This document shows positions 33,401-42,293 of a stretch of 64,000 nucleotides of DNA, one piece after another. Under the pieces are notes generated by a model, which saw nothing but the letters and a program-made list of their open reading frames with translations, ran no database searches and was not told where the DNA came from. This DNA is from Streptomyces spiramyceticus (lineage in GTDB: Bacteria > Actinomycetota > Actinomycetes > Streptomycetales > Streptomycetaceae). A program made the translations under genes and the position numbers. The stretch's first letter is position 1. Each line of letters opens with the position of its first letter. The stretch lies in contig NZ_JARBAX010000001.1 in the NCBI RefSeq assembly GCF_028807635.1, positions 3,240,501 to 3,304,500 on the forward strand, in the 5' to 3' direction.

Positions 33401-35097
33401 CCCCCCAGGACCGCGACGCGGAGGCGGAAGAGACCCAGGCCGACGAGGTGGCCGGGGCCAGGCCCCCGGCCGAGTCCGGAGCCCGAGCCGAAGCCCCCGC
33501 CGCCGGTGTCGGAGCCGCCGCCGCATCCGCCACCCATGCGGAAGCCGACGCACCCGCCACCCGTGCGGAAGCCGCCGTGTCGGCCACTGGGGCGGGAGCC
33601 GACGCCGGCGGCCCCGGCCTCCCCGCCCCCGGCCTCCCCGCCCCCGGCCTCCCCGGCCCTGCCCCCGCCACCGTCGCCGGAGCCGACGCCCCCACGGGAG
33701 TGGGAGCTGGAGCCGTCGCCCAGGCCGGAGACCCCGCCGCCGTGACCGGAGCCGCCGCCGATACCTCGGACGCCGGACCCCGATCCGATGCCCCGGCCGG
33801 GTCCGGGGCTGCTGACGAAGACGCTGACGTCGACGAGGCGCTCGCACTGGTCAGGGCCCAGCCCGTGGACACACTGGGCCAGGCGCGCGTCGGCAGTACG
33901 GCCTGGGCCGAGGCCCGTGTCGTTGCCGCCCGGGCCGGTGGCGCCGCCGCCCTTGGCACGCGGCGCGTGCCCCTGGGTGCGGCTCTTGGCGAGGTCCTCG
34001 CCGAGCCCCTCGGTGCCCTTACCGATCTGCCGTCCTTCGATACGTCGGCCATGGACGGCTGGGCGGTCGCCGGGCCGGGGCCTTGGCGCGTCAAAGCGGG
34101 GAGTGGGGTGCTCGCGGGGCACGCCGCGCCCGAGCCGCTCGCCGACGGCGAAGCCGTACGGATCGCCACCGGAGCCCGCATCCCGGTCGATGCCACCGCG
34201 GTGATCCGCAGCGAGCACGCCCGTGTGGAGGAAGCCAAGGGGCAGCTTTACGCGCAGCGCGAGGTGGTGCACGGGCAGGACATCCGGCCCCGCGGCCAGG
34301 AGTGCCGCGCCGGTGACCGGCTCCTGCCTGCCGGGGCCCTCGTGACCCCCGCCGTGCTCGGGCTTGCCGCGGCCGCGGGCTACGACGAGCTCCTCACCGT
34401 TCCCCGGCCGCGCGTCGAAGTGCTCGTACTGGGCGATGAGTTGCTCAGCGCAGGGCTCCCGCACGACGGGATGGTCCGCGATGCCCTCGGTCCCCTCCTC
34501 GGCCCCTGGCTGCGTGCCCTCGGCGCCGACGTCATCGGCACCCGCCGCCTCGGCGACGACGCCGACGCACTCCACCGGGCCGTCACCGGATCCGATGCCG
34601 ACCTCGTCGTCACGACGGGCGGTACGGCCTCGGGCCCCGTCGACCACGTCCACCCGGTCCTGCGCAAGGCGGGCGCCGAGCTGCTGGTCGACGGTGTCGC
34701 CGTGCGCCCGGGCCACCCGATGCTGCTGGCACGGCTGACGCAGGACCGCTACCTGGTCGGTCTGCCCGGCAACCCGCTGGCCGCCGTGTCGGGTCTCGTC
34801 ACCCTCGCCGAGCCCTTCCTGCGCGCCCGTGCCCAGCGGCCGGCCCCGGCGCCGTACCACTCGCCGGTACGCGACGACGTGAACGGCCACCCGCACGACA
34901 CCCGCCTCGTCCCCGTCATGCACCGATCGACCAACGGGCAGGAGTCGGCGGCCGTGCCGCTGCACTTCAACGGGCCTGCCATGCTCCGCGGAATCGCCGC
35001 AGCCGACGGCCTCGCTGTCATCCCGCCCGGCGGCGCATCCGTCGGACAGCAGCTGGAAATCCTCGACCTGCCTTGGGCAGAAGGACGTTTCACGTGA
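33397..35097 (+). CDS. moeA: Molybdopterin molybdotransferase MoeA with long N-terminal extension
   Basis: 566 residues; most MoeA proteins are near 410. The first 145 residues are Ala/Pro/Glu-rich with LPAPG repeats and no recognisable fold. The conserved part then runs ALTDLPSFDTSAMDGWAV, VLVLGDELLSAG, VVTTGGTASGPVDH and LVGLPGNPLAAVSG. It inserts molybdate into adenylated molybdopterin. GTG 33397 overlaps mobA. A downstream start would remove the extension, but the coupling favours the long form. Its stop lies inside a parS site. Confidence 0.9.
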   Translation: MTPQDRDAEAEETQADEVAGARPPAESGARAEAPAAGVGAAAASATHAEADAPATRAEAAVSATGAGADAGGPGLPAPGLPAPGLPGPAPATVAGADAPTGVGAGAVAQAGDPAAVTGAAADTSDAGPRSDAPAGSGAADEDADVDEALALVRAQPVDTLGQARVGSTAWAEARVVAARAGGAAALGTRRVPLGAALGEVLAEPLGALTDLPSFDTSAMDGWAVAGPGPWRVKAGSGVLAGHAAPEPLADGEAVRIATGARIPVDATAVIRSEHARVEEAKGQLYAQREVVHGQDIRPRGQECRAGDRLLPAGALVTPAVLGLAAAAGYDELLTVPRPRVEVLVLGDELLSAGLPHDGMVRDALGPLLGPWLRALGADVIGTRRLGDDADALHRAVTGSDADLVVTTGGTASGPVDHVHPVLRKAGAELLVDGVAVRPGHPMLLARLTQDRYLVGLPGNPLAAVSGLVTLAEPFLRARAQRPAPAPYHSPVRDDVNGHPHDTRLVPVMHRSTNGQESAAVPLHFNGPAMLRGIAAADGLAVIPPGGASVGQQLEILDLPWAEGRFT

Positions 35098-35100
35098 AAC
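35087..35100. other. parS site (ParB/Spo0J binding), perfect palindrome
   Basis: GTTTCACGTGAAAC matches the 14-bp Streptomyces parS core exactly. It covers the last codons and stop of moeA and the GTG start of the channel gene. parS sites cluster around oriC and are bound by ParB for chromosome segregation during sporulation. Confidence 0.9.
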
Positions 35101-36191
35101 TTCCCGGTCACGACGCGATGGCCAGGCAGGCCGACGAGCAACTCGTCACCAGCCGGATCCGCCTTCCGCGCCGCGTCATCGACACCCCTTTGCGGCAGGT
35201 CGGCAAGCGGCTGCTGATGGCGATGGGTGTCCTGATCCTGACGGTTCTCATCGTCTACATCGACGGCGAGGGCTATCACGACAACGCCGACGAGCGGGTC
35301 GACTTCCTCGATGCCGTCTACTACTCCACCGTGACTCTCTCCACGACGGGTTACGGCGACATCGTCCCGCACAGCGATTCCGCCAGGCTCACCAATGTGC
35401 TGCTGGTGACGCCGCTGCGCGTGCTTTTTCTGATCATCCTGGTCGGCACCACTCTCGAAGTTCTCACCGAACGCACCCGGGAGGAGTGGCGACTCAACCG
35501 CTGGAGGGGCCAGTTGCGCGATCACACCGTCATCGTCGGCTTTGGTACGAAGGGCCGTTCCGCGATCCAGACCCTTTCGGCAGTGGGGCTGCGCAAAGAC
35601 CAGATCGTGATCGTCGACCCGAGTGTGGCGGTCATCGAAGCGGCCAACGCAGAGGGTTACGTGGGAGTCGTCGGCGACGCGACGCGCAGCGACGTACTGC
35701 TCCGTGCCGAACTCCAGCGGGCCCGCCAGATCGTCATCGCCACGCAGCGCGACGACACGGCGGTCCTCGTCACGCTCACCGCGCGCCAGCTCAACAGGGG
35801 CGCGAAAATCGTCGCAGCGGTCCGCGAGGAGGAGAACGCGCCGCTGCTCCGTCAGTCCGGCGCCGACGCTGTCATCACCAGCGCCAGCGCGGCCGGCCGG
35901 CTCCTCGGCCTGTCCGTGCTCAGCCCCAGCGCCGGCACCGTGATGGAGGACCTGATCCAGCAGGGCAGCGGCCTCGACCTCATCGAACGGCCGGTCATAA
36001 AGGCCGAGGTCGGACGCAGCGTGCGGGAGACCGAAGACCTGGTGGTGAGCGTCCTGCGCGGACACCGGCTGCTCGGTTACGACGACCCGGAGGCCAGCCC
36101 GCTCCAGCTGACGGACCGGGTGATCTCCATCGTGCGTGTATCGCCCGGTACCGAGATCGGTGGCGATCTGCGGATGACGGTGAAGGACTAG
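35094..36191 (+). CDS. Potassium channel with RCK/TrkA-N domain
   Basis: 365 residues. Two membrane helices flank a pore loop with the filter TLSTTGYGDIVP. An RCK nucleotide-binding domain follows (HTVIVGFGTKGRSAIQTL), then a C-terminal regulatory domain. It would conduct potassium and be gated by nucleotide or cyclic dinucleotide. GTG 35094 overlaps the moeA stop and lies within the parS palindrome; ATG 35118 is an alternative. A link to molybdenum cofactor genes is not obvious. Confidence 0.92.
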   Translation: MKLPGHDAMARQADEQLVTSRIRLPRRVIDTPLRQVGKRLLMAMGVLILTVLIVYIDGEGYHDNADERVDFLDAVYYSTVTLSTTGYGDIVPHSDSARLTNVLLVTPLRVLFLIILVGTTLEVLTERTREEWRLNRWRGQLRDHTVIVGFGTKGRSAIQTLSAVGLRKDQIVIVDPSVAVIEAANAEGYVGVVGDATRSDVLLRAELQRARQIVIATQRDDTAVLVTLTARQLNRGAKIVAAVREEENAPLLRQSGADAVITSASAAGRLLGLSVLSPSAGTVMEDLIQQGSGLDLIERPVIKAEVGRSVRETEDLVVSVLRGHRLLGYDDPEASPLQLTDRVISIVRVSPGTEIGGDLRMTVKD

Positions 36192-36221
36192 AGCGGCAGG
36201 GGGCGGAGTAGCCTCGCGGCC

Positions 36222-37202
36222 ATGCATGCGATCACGATCCCTGAACCCGGTGGCCCCGAGGCACTCGTGTGGGCCGAGGTCCCTGACCCGTTGCCCGGCG
36301 AGGGAGAAGTCCTCGTCGAGGTCGCCGCAAGTGCCGTCAACCGCGCCGACCTGTTGCAACGCAAGGGCTTCTACGACGCGCCGCCCGGCGCGTCGCCCTA
36401 CCCCGGCCTCGAATGTTCCGGCCGTATCGCGGCACTGGGCCCCGGGGTTTCCGGATGGGCGGTCGGCGACGAGGTGTGCGCGCTGCTGAGCGGCGGCGGG
36501 TACGCCGAGAAGGTCGCCGTACCGGTGGGGCAGCTGCTGCCCCTCCCCGAGGGTATAGACCTCGTCACGGCGGCGTCCTTGCCCGAGGTGACCTCGACGG
36601 TCTGGTCGAACGTCTTCATGATCGCCCACCTGCGGCCCGGTGAGACGCTGCTGGTACACGGCGGGGCGAGCGGCATCGGCACGATGGCCATCCAGCTCGC
36701 CAAGGCGGTCGGCGCGCGGGTCGCGGTCACCGCAGGCGGTCAGGACAAGCTGGCCCGCTGCGCGGAGCTGGGCGCCGACATCCTCGTCGACTACCGCGAG
36801 CAGGACTTCGTACAGGAGCTCCGCAAGGCCACGGACGGCTACGGCGCGGACGTCATCCTCGACATCATCGGCGCGAAGTACCTGGACCGGAACGTGAAGG
36901 CGCTCGCCGTCAACGGGCGCCTCACGATCATCGGCCTCCAGGGCGGGGTGAAGGGCGAGCTGAACCTGAGCGCGCTGCTGAAGAAGCGCGCCGCGATCAC
37001 GGCGACGACGCTGCGGGCACGCCCGCTGGGCGAGAAGGCGGCGATCGTCGCCGCGGTCCGGGAGCATGTGTGGCCGCTGATCGGCACGGGCCGCGTACAC
37101 CCGGTCGTGGACCGGGTCCTGCCGATGTCCGAAGCTGCGGAGGCGCACCGGGCGCTGGCCGCGGGCGAGCACGTCGGCAAGATCCTGCTGGCCACAAGCT
37201 GA
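36222..37202 (+). CDS. NAD(P)H:quinone oxidoreductase, zeta-crystallin type
   Basis: 326-residue zinc-free medium-chain reductase. The nucleotide-binding motif is HGGASGIGTMAIQLAKAVGA, and an N-terminal GroES-like half (VEVAASAVNRADLLQRKG) matches the QOR family. It reduces quinones or enals with NADPH in the cytoplasm. The stop codon lies at the edge of a run of 8-bp repeats. Confidence 0.92.
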   Translation: MHAITIPEPGGPEALVWAEVPDPLPGEGEVLVEVAASAVNRADLLQRKGFYDAPPGASPYPGLECSGRIAALGPGVSGWAVGDEVCALLSGGGYAEKVAVPVGQLLPLPEGIDLVTAASLPEVTSTVWSNVFMIAHLRPGETLLVHGGASGIGTMAIQLAKAVGARVAVTAGGQDKLARCAELGADILVDYREQDFVQELRKATDGYGADVILDIIGAKYLDRNVKALAVNGRLTIIGLQGGVKGELNLSALLKKRAAITATTLRARPLGEKAAIVAAVREHVWPLIGTGRVHPVVDRVLPMSEAAEAHRALAAGEHVGKILLATS

Positions 37203-37256
37203 GCCAGCGAGCCAGCGAGCCAGTGAGCCAGTGAGCCAGTGAGCCAGTGAGCAGGC
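37201..37256 (+). repeat. Seven 8-bp tandem repeats
   Basis: GAGCCAGC (twice), GAGCCAGT (four times) and GAGCAGGC in perfect register, starting inside the stop codon of the quinone oxidoreductase and running into its terminator. In one frame the repeat supplies further TGA codons. Confidence 0.9.
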
Positions 37257-37294
37257 GAGAGGCCCTCCCGCCGGACAGCGGGGAGGGCCTCTCG
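37256..37294. terminator. Bidirectional terminator
   Basis: A perfect 14-bp stem CGAGAGGCCCTCCC / GGGAGGGCCTCTCG with an 11-base loop. It serves the rightward quinone oxidoreductase and the leftward bpa gene. Confidence 0.88.
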
Positions 37295-37334
37295 TCGTAC
37301 CTGTGCGTGTCTGTAAGCGTGAAGGGCAGGCCGC

Positions 37335-37874
37335 TTAAAGGTACGGACCCGAGCGCACCGGACCGTGCCCGTCGTCCTGGCCGTCGTCCTCGTGGCTCAC
37401 TCCAGGAGGAAGCGCCCGGCGCATCTGCTCCAACTGCGCCCGTGCAGCCATCTGCTGGGCGAACAGCGCGGTCTGGATGCCGTGGAAGAGACCTTCGAGC
37501 CAGCCGACCAGCTGGGCCTGCGCGATGCGCAGTTCCGCCTCGGACGGGATTGCCTCGTCGGTGAAGGGCAGGGAGAGCCGCTCCAACTCCTCGACCAGCT
37601 CGGGCGCAAGCCCGTCTTCCAGCTCCTTCACGGAGCTGGCGTGGATGTCCTTGAGCCGTACCCGGCTCGCCTCGTCCAGAGGAGCCGCCCGGACCTCCTC
37701 CAGGAGTTGCTTGATCATGCTGCCGATGCGCATGACCTTTGCGGGCTGTTCGACCATGTCCGTCACTGGCACCTCGCGCGACTCGTCGTCACCGCCGCCG
37801 AGAGCCATTCCGTCCTGTCCCACGACAAGAATCTGGGGGTTCTCCTGCGACCGTTCACTCCTCGGCATCTCCAT
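37335..37874 (-). CDS. bpa: Bacterial proteasome activator Bpa (PafE)
   Basis: 179-residue ring-forming, ATP-independent activator of the actinobacterial 20S proteasome (formerly DUF2587). The helical core reads VMRIGSMIKQLLEEVRAAP and LVGWLEGLFHGIQTALFAQQ. The C-terminus SGPYL corresponds to the GQYL/HbYX-type tail that docks into the proteasome alpha ring and opens its gate. The N-terminal 30 residues are polar. It is transcribed alone, with terminators on both sides. Confidence 0.9.
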   Translation of the reverse strand: MEMPRSERSQENPQILVVGQDGMALGGGDDESREVPVTDMVEQPAKVMRIGSMIKQLLEEVRAAPLDEASRVRLKDIHASSVKELEDGLAPELVEELERLSLPFTDEAIPSEAELRIAQAQLVGWLEGLFHGIQTALFAQQMAARAQLEQMRRALPPGVSHEDDGQDDGHGPVRSGPYL

Positions 37875-37911
37875 GCCGCCATTCTCTCGTACACCGGCGT
37901 CACAACACGGT

Positions 37912-37951
37912 GTGCCCCCGTACAGAGGTGATCCACCCTGTACGGGGGCAC
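37912..37951 (-). terminator. Long hairpin after ABC permease
   Basis: GTGCCCCCGTACAG pairs with CTGTACGGGGGCAC (37938-37951), and the enclosed bases pair again (GGTG/CACC), giving about 18 paired bases with one bulge. It lies 25 bases after the permease stop. Confidence 0.85.
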
Positions 37952-37975
37952 GGGAACCAGTCGCTCAGATGAGCG

Positions 37976-40807
37976 CTATCCCGCCGCGCGCCGGGCCACC
38001 GCGGTACGGGACCTGGTGACCAGCGCCGCCAGCAGCGCCGCGCCCACGGGTACGGCGACGAGCAGGGCCGCGAGGGTCTCCCAGGGAATGACGATCGGGA
38101 CGTACGGCAGGTCTCTCACGCCTATGCCCTGGTCCAGGGCCTCCTCGTACCACTTCAGCTGTGCCCGCTCCTCGGTCAGCCGCAGTCCGACCGCGGGCAG
38201 GACGCCCGCCGCCGAGCCGAGGACCACGCCCATCGCGGCAACCACTCCGCACTGGAAACCGCTCAGTGTCCTGCGCACCCGCGGAGGTGCGCCGACCGCC
38301 GCGAGGGTCTTCAGGTCGGGCTCGGCGTCGGTCTGGGCGAGGCCCGTCGCGATGCCGGCCGCGCCGATGGTGACCAGTCCGGCGAAGACGGTGAGGGCCA
38401 GCAGGACGATGCTGTTTTCGCTGGTGTAGCCCTTTTCGAGGTACAGACCGCCCTCGGCGCCCAGCGCGTCGAGCGCCCCGTCGAGCTCCTGGCGCTGCGT
38501 GTCGCTCGGCAGCTTGTCGGTCGAGAAGTACGCACCGTACGGGGCGGTGGTGAGTCCGGCGGCCTTCGCGGCCTCGCGGGGCAGGATGACCTTCACGCCG
38601 TACGCCTTGACCGATGCGGCGGTCTGGTGGACGGCGAACGACTTGACCGCGCCTGGTGCGTCCTTGCCGTCCTGGGCGAGGAGATCCGCCTTCTCGACGT
38701 CGGTGATCACCTTGATGCCGATCTTCCCCTTCACGACATTGCGCCGGTCGAAGGAGACGGCCTTGCCGCTCTTGAGGGCATTGACGGCCCCCGGATCGTC
38801 GATGGCGAGGACCGCGAGCAGCTTCTCGTCGGCGATGAGGGTGTCCTGCTCGGCGTAGTGCCCGGTCTCCTCGCAGCGCCAGTCCTTGGCCAGCTTGCGG
38901 CGCTCCGCCGCCGAGAAGTCGTCCATGCCGGTCGACGTCCACAGGGGGCAGCGGTTGGCCTTGGGCGTGAAGATCTCGTACCGCCCGCAGCTCTTTCTGC
39001 TGCTGTACGGCTCGCAGTTGGCGTCGCCCACGACGATCCTGTCCACATCGGCGCGTACGTCGACGGGAAAGTGTTTCTGGACGGCCGCGCGCACGGCCGG
39101 GACATCGCGGCCGCCGCCCTCGGTGTTCAGGATGGTCACCGCCCCGTGCGGCAGCGCCGCCTGGTACTCGGTGCGCCGCTGGAGATCGTCGCTCGCGGCG
39201 TACGTCGCCACCGCGACCGTGCCCGCGACGGCGGCCAGCACCGCGGCGACGGCGGGGGCCGTACGGCCCCGGTTGCGTACGGCGTCGCGCAGGGCGAGGC
39301 GCGGGGACAGCGGCAGATGGCCGCCCAGCCGGCCGAAGAGGCCGACCAGCGCGGGGGTGAGCGCGACGACGCCCAGTTCGGCGAGGGCGCTGCCGCCCGC
39401 GACGATGGTGACGCTGTCGGTGGCCGTGGCTCCGTACAGGACGATGGCGACGCCCAGGCCGGTGGCGATCAGGCCGATGACGGGCAGGACGCGGCTGGAG
39501 CGGCGTACACCACGACGGCCGGTCAGCGAGGCCAGCACGGTCTGCCGGGACGAGGTGATGGCCGGGACGATCGCGGCAAGCAGGCCGGTGAGAACGGCGA
39601 GCAGGCCGATGCCGAGCAGTTCCAGCGGGCGGATGTCGAAGCTGCCGAACCGCTTGCCCATGTAGTCCTCGAGCAGCGGCCGCAGCGCGAAGGTGAGGAC
39701 CACGCCGAGCAGCGTTCCGACAACGGCCGCGGCGACGCCGATGACCAGGCCGCCGGAGAGCACGATGGCGCGGATGTGGCGGCGGTCGCCGCCGTTGGCG
39801 CCGACCAGGCCGAGCTGGCGGCGGGAGCGCCGGGCGCCGACCGCGAAAGCGGGTCCGGCCAGCAGGCAGATCTCCAGCATGGCGAGGCCCACGACGGTGC
39901 CTACGGCGGCGAGCGCCGCGGCCTTGGAGGCCGCGCTCTCCTCGTAGTCACCCCAGCCCTCCAGCTCGTAGAGCGGCACCTCGGAGTCGGCGGGCGGGTT
40001 GAGGGCCACGGTCCGCGAAACAACGGCGATGCCACGGGTGTTGGCCTTCTTGACCATGTTCCACGTGAAACCGTCGCCGCCGACCGAGACCAGGTAAGTG
40101 GTGCTGGTCTCCGTGCCGTTGAGGCCGTCGGCCTTCAGCGCCTTGTCGAGCGGTGCCAGGAATGTGCCGGGCAGCGCATTGACCTCGTCGGCCTTCAGCG
40201 AGTCGGGGAGTTCGTACGCGCCGACGATCCGGAATTCGGTGTCGAGCCCGCGAGCGGCGAGCGTGGAGCCGACCTTCAGGCCGCTGGATTCCAGGAAGTG
40301 GGTGGTCGCCGCGACTTCGCCGGCCTTCTCGGGGAAGCGGCCCTGGTCGAGGGTCATGATGCCCCTGGCCATGGGGTTGTTCGCGTCCAGCTCACGGATC
40401 GTGGTGTTGAGCAGGCCGTGCTCGGTACGGAGCTTGCCGCTGCCGTTGGAATCCTTGAGCGTCTTCGCACCGGCGGGGATTGCTGCCGGGATGTCACCGC
40501 TCCCGCTCGGCCAGACCTGGTCCTCGAAGTCCTTCACCGGCGCGTTGTTGATGCCGTCGGGGGCCTGGTAGATCGGCTCGCCGCCCATGCCGGGGTCGGT
40601 CATCCGGGCGTCAGCCGCGCCCAGTTGGCGCTCCAGCTGCTGCTCGGTGGAGAGCTCGGCGCTGCGCAACGTCAGATCGGCGGCGCTCACACCGAGGATC
40701 GGCAGGGCGATCATGGCGAGTACGAGGGAACTGCGTCCCTTGAAGCGCCAGGCGTCGCGGCGGGCGATGCGCACCGCCGCCACCCATGAGTTGTACCAAC
40801 GGTTCAC
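37976..40807 (-). CDS. FtsX-like ABC transporter permease, duplicated
   Basis: 943 residues. An N-terminal helix (SLVLAMIALPILGVSAADL) precedes a roughly 240-residue extracytoplasmic domain. Two FtsX-type four-helix sets lie near residues 280-480 and near the C-terminus, separated by a second soluble domain containing several Cys. MacB-type exporters with this layout move peptides, antibiotics or lipoproteins. GTG 40807 overlaps the ATPase stop (GTGA). The PadR gene upstream suggests drug- or antibiotic-responsive control. A parS-like site lies within the gene. Confidence 0.9.
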   Translation of the reverse strand: MNRWYNSWVAAVRIARRDAWRFKGRSSLVLAMIALPILGVSAADLTLRSAELSTEQQLERQLGAADARMTDPGMGGEPIYQAPDGINNAPVKDFEDQVWPSGSGDIPAAIPAGAKTLKDSNGSGKLRTEHGLLNTTIRELDANNPMARGIMTLDQGRFPEKAGEVAATTHFLESSGLKVGSTLAARGLDTEFRIVGAYELPDSLKADEVNALPGTFLAPLDKALKADGLNGTETSTTYLVSVGGDGFTWNMVKKANTRGIAVVSRTVALNPPADSEVPLYELEGWGDYEESAASKAAALAAVGTVVGLAMLEICLLAGPAFAVGARRSRRQLGLVGANGGDRRHIRAIVLSGGLVIGVAAAVVGTLLGVVLTFALRPLLEDYMGKRFGSFDIRPLELLGIGLLAVLTGLLAAIVPAITSSRQTVLASLTGRRGVRRSSRVLPVIGLIATGLGVAIVLYGATATDSVTIVAGGSALAELGVVALTPALVGLFGRLGGHLPLSPRLALRDAVRNRGRTAPAVAAVLAAVAGTVAVATYAASDDLQRRTEYQAALPHGAVTILNTEGGGRDVPAVRAAVQKHFPVDVRADVDRIVVGDANCEPYSSRKSCGRYEIFTPKANRCPLWTSTGMDDFSAAERRKLAKDWRCEETGHYAEQDTLIADEKLLAVLAIDDPGAVNALKSGKAVSFDRRNVVKGKIGIKVITDVEKADLLAQDGKDAPGAVKSFAVHQTAASVKAYGVKVILPREAAKAAGLTTAPYGAYFSTDKLPSDTQRQELDGALDALGAEGGLYLEKGYTSENSIVLLALTVFAGLVTIGAAGIATGLAQTDAEPDLKTLAAVGAPPRVRRTLSGFQCGVVAAMGVVLGSAAGVLPAVGLRLTEERAQLKWYEEALDQGIGVRDLPYVPIVIPWETLAALLVAVPVGAALLAALVTRSRTAVARRAAG
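40057..40072. other. parS-like site inside ABC permease gene
   Basis: TGTTCCACGTGAAACC has one arm change from the Streptomyces core GTTTCACGTGAAAC and matches the B. subtilis-type parS at 15 of 16 bases, from memory. It is about 5 kb from the perfect site. Confidence 0.75.
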
Positions 40808-41544
40808 TGTGCGGCCGCCTGCCCCGAGAGCAGCGAGTCGGCCTGGCTGCGCAGGGTCTCGTCGACGACGGAGCCGTCGCGCAGGAAGACGACCCGGTCG
40901 GCCCAGGCCGCGAAGCGCGGTTCGTGGGTGACGAGGATGCCCGCCGCGCCCGCGTCGCAACGGGCGCGCAGCAGGGCGAGCACGGACTCGCCCGTCTCGG
41001 AGTCCAGGGCGCCGGTCGGTTCGTCGGCGAGGACGAGGCGGCGGTCGCCCACCAGGGCGCGGGCGATGGCGACGCGCTGCTGCTGACCGCCGGACATCTC
41101 GTCCGGGAAGCGGTCGGCGAGCTCGCCGAGGCCCATCTCCTCCAGCGCTGCGACGGCCGTGATGCGGGCCTTGCGCGCGGATATGCCGTCCAGCTCGCGC
41201 GGCAGGGCGACGTTCTCGGCGGCGGTCAGGGCCGGGATGAGGTTGTAGTCCTGGAAGACGTAGCCGATGCTGCGGCGGCGCAGCGTGGCGAGCTCCTTGC
41301 GGCCCGCGGTCGTGATGTCCGTACCTTCGACGACGACCCGCCCGGAGGTGGGGCTGTCGAGGCCGCCCGCGATGGTGAGCAGCGTGGACTTGCCGGAGCC
41401 CGACGGGCCCATGACGGCCACGAGTTCACCGGGGAACACGGAGAGGTTGACGCCGCGCAGGGCGTGTACTTCGGTGGCGCCGCTGCCGTGGACACGGGTC
41501 AGCTGCTCAAGTTGCAGCACAGGCTGCTGTGACTGGTCGGGCAT
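40804..41544 (-). CDS. ABC transporter ATP-binding protein
   Basis: 246 residues of the MacB/LolD type. Walker A is GPSGSGKST, the signature is MSGGQQQR (Met for the usual Leu), Walker B is LVLADEPTG and the switch His is in LVTHEPR. It energises the coupled FtsX-like permease. It lies 41 bases after the PadR gene, so the three genes probably form one transcript. Confidence 0.94.
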   Translation of the reverse strand: MPDQSQQPVLQLEQLTRVHGSGATEVHALRGVNLSVFPGELVAVMGPSGSGKSTLLTIAGGLDSPTSGRVVVEGTDITTAGRKELATLRRRSIGYVFQDYNLIPALTAAENVALPRELDGISARKARITAVAALEEMGLGELADRFPDEMSGGQQQRVAIARALVGDRRLVLADEPTGALDSETGESVLALLRARCDAGAAGILVTHEPRFAAWADRVVFLRDGSVVDETLRSQADSLLSGQAAAQ

Positions 41545-41585
41545 GGAGAAGGTCCCCCCTGGGATGGGTGGTTCGTGCGCCGCGC

Positions 41586-42293
41586 TTATCGCCGTGCGCT
41601 GCGAGCGGTTGAGGCAGTACGTGCGGTACGTGATGCGGTACCGCCGGCAAGGTCTGCCGGGTCTGTGGGTGCACCAGGTGCGGGAGATGCAGCAGGTGCA
41701 GCAGGTGCGGACGGAGCGTCCACGGCCCTGCGCGCGGCCGCCGCGGAGAGCCGGGCCAGCCGGGATTCGGAGTGGTCGAGCCAGCGTGCCTCGGCCTCCG
41801 TCTGGAAGATCAGCTGCTCCAGTACGAGCAGCCAGGCGACGTCGTCTCGCCCCTCGTCGCCGCTGCCATCACCGCTTTCGACGGCGACCAGGGCCTGGGC
41901 CTTGAGGCGCGTGTAGTCCTGCATCGCCTTGAGGGTGGCGTGGCGCTGCGCCTGGATGACGGCCCGGATGTCGACGCCGGGGGCACCGACGGCCATGGCG
42001 AGCTTGATGGCCAGCTCGTCACGGGGCGGACTGGTGCGGTCGACGGGCCTCTCGAACCAGCTCCTCAGCTCGCTCCGGCCCACCTCCGTGATCGCGTACA
42101 GAGCGTGTCCCGCGTCGTCCTCGCCATCCTGGGCGACCATGCCGTCGCGCTCCAGGCGGCTGAGGGTCGTATAGACCTGGCCGACGTTGAGCGGCCAGGT
42201 CGCGCCGGTGCGCGACTCGAACTCGGTACGGAGCTGGGAGCCGTAACGGGGGCCGTGCTCAAGGAGGGCGAGTAGCCCGTGGCGGATCGACAT
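41586..42293 (-). CDS. PadR-family transcriptional regulator
   Basis: 235 residues. A winged helix (LLALLEHGPRYGSQLRTEF, VYTTLSRLERDGMV) is followed by a helical dimerisation domain and an Ala/Pro/Thr-rich C-terminal tail of about 50 residues, longer than the family average. ATG 42293 has no ribosome site, but a -10-like TATACA ends eight bases before it, so a leaderless transcript is likely. It probably represses itself and the downstream ABC genes until a transported drug or peptide is bound. Confidence 0.9.
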   Translation of the reverse strand: MSIRHGLLALLEHGPRYGSQLRTEFESRTGATWPLNVGQVYTTLSRLERDGMVAQDGEDDAGHALYAITEVGRSELRSWFERPVDRTSPPRDELAIKLAMAVGAPGVDIRAVIQAQRHATLKAMQDYTRLKAQALVAVESGDGSGDEGRDDVAWLLVLEQLIFQTEAEARWLDHSESRLARLSAAAARRAVDAPSAPAAPAASPAPGAPTDPADLAGGTASRTARTASTARSARR

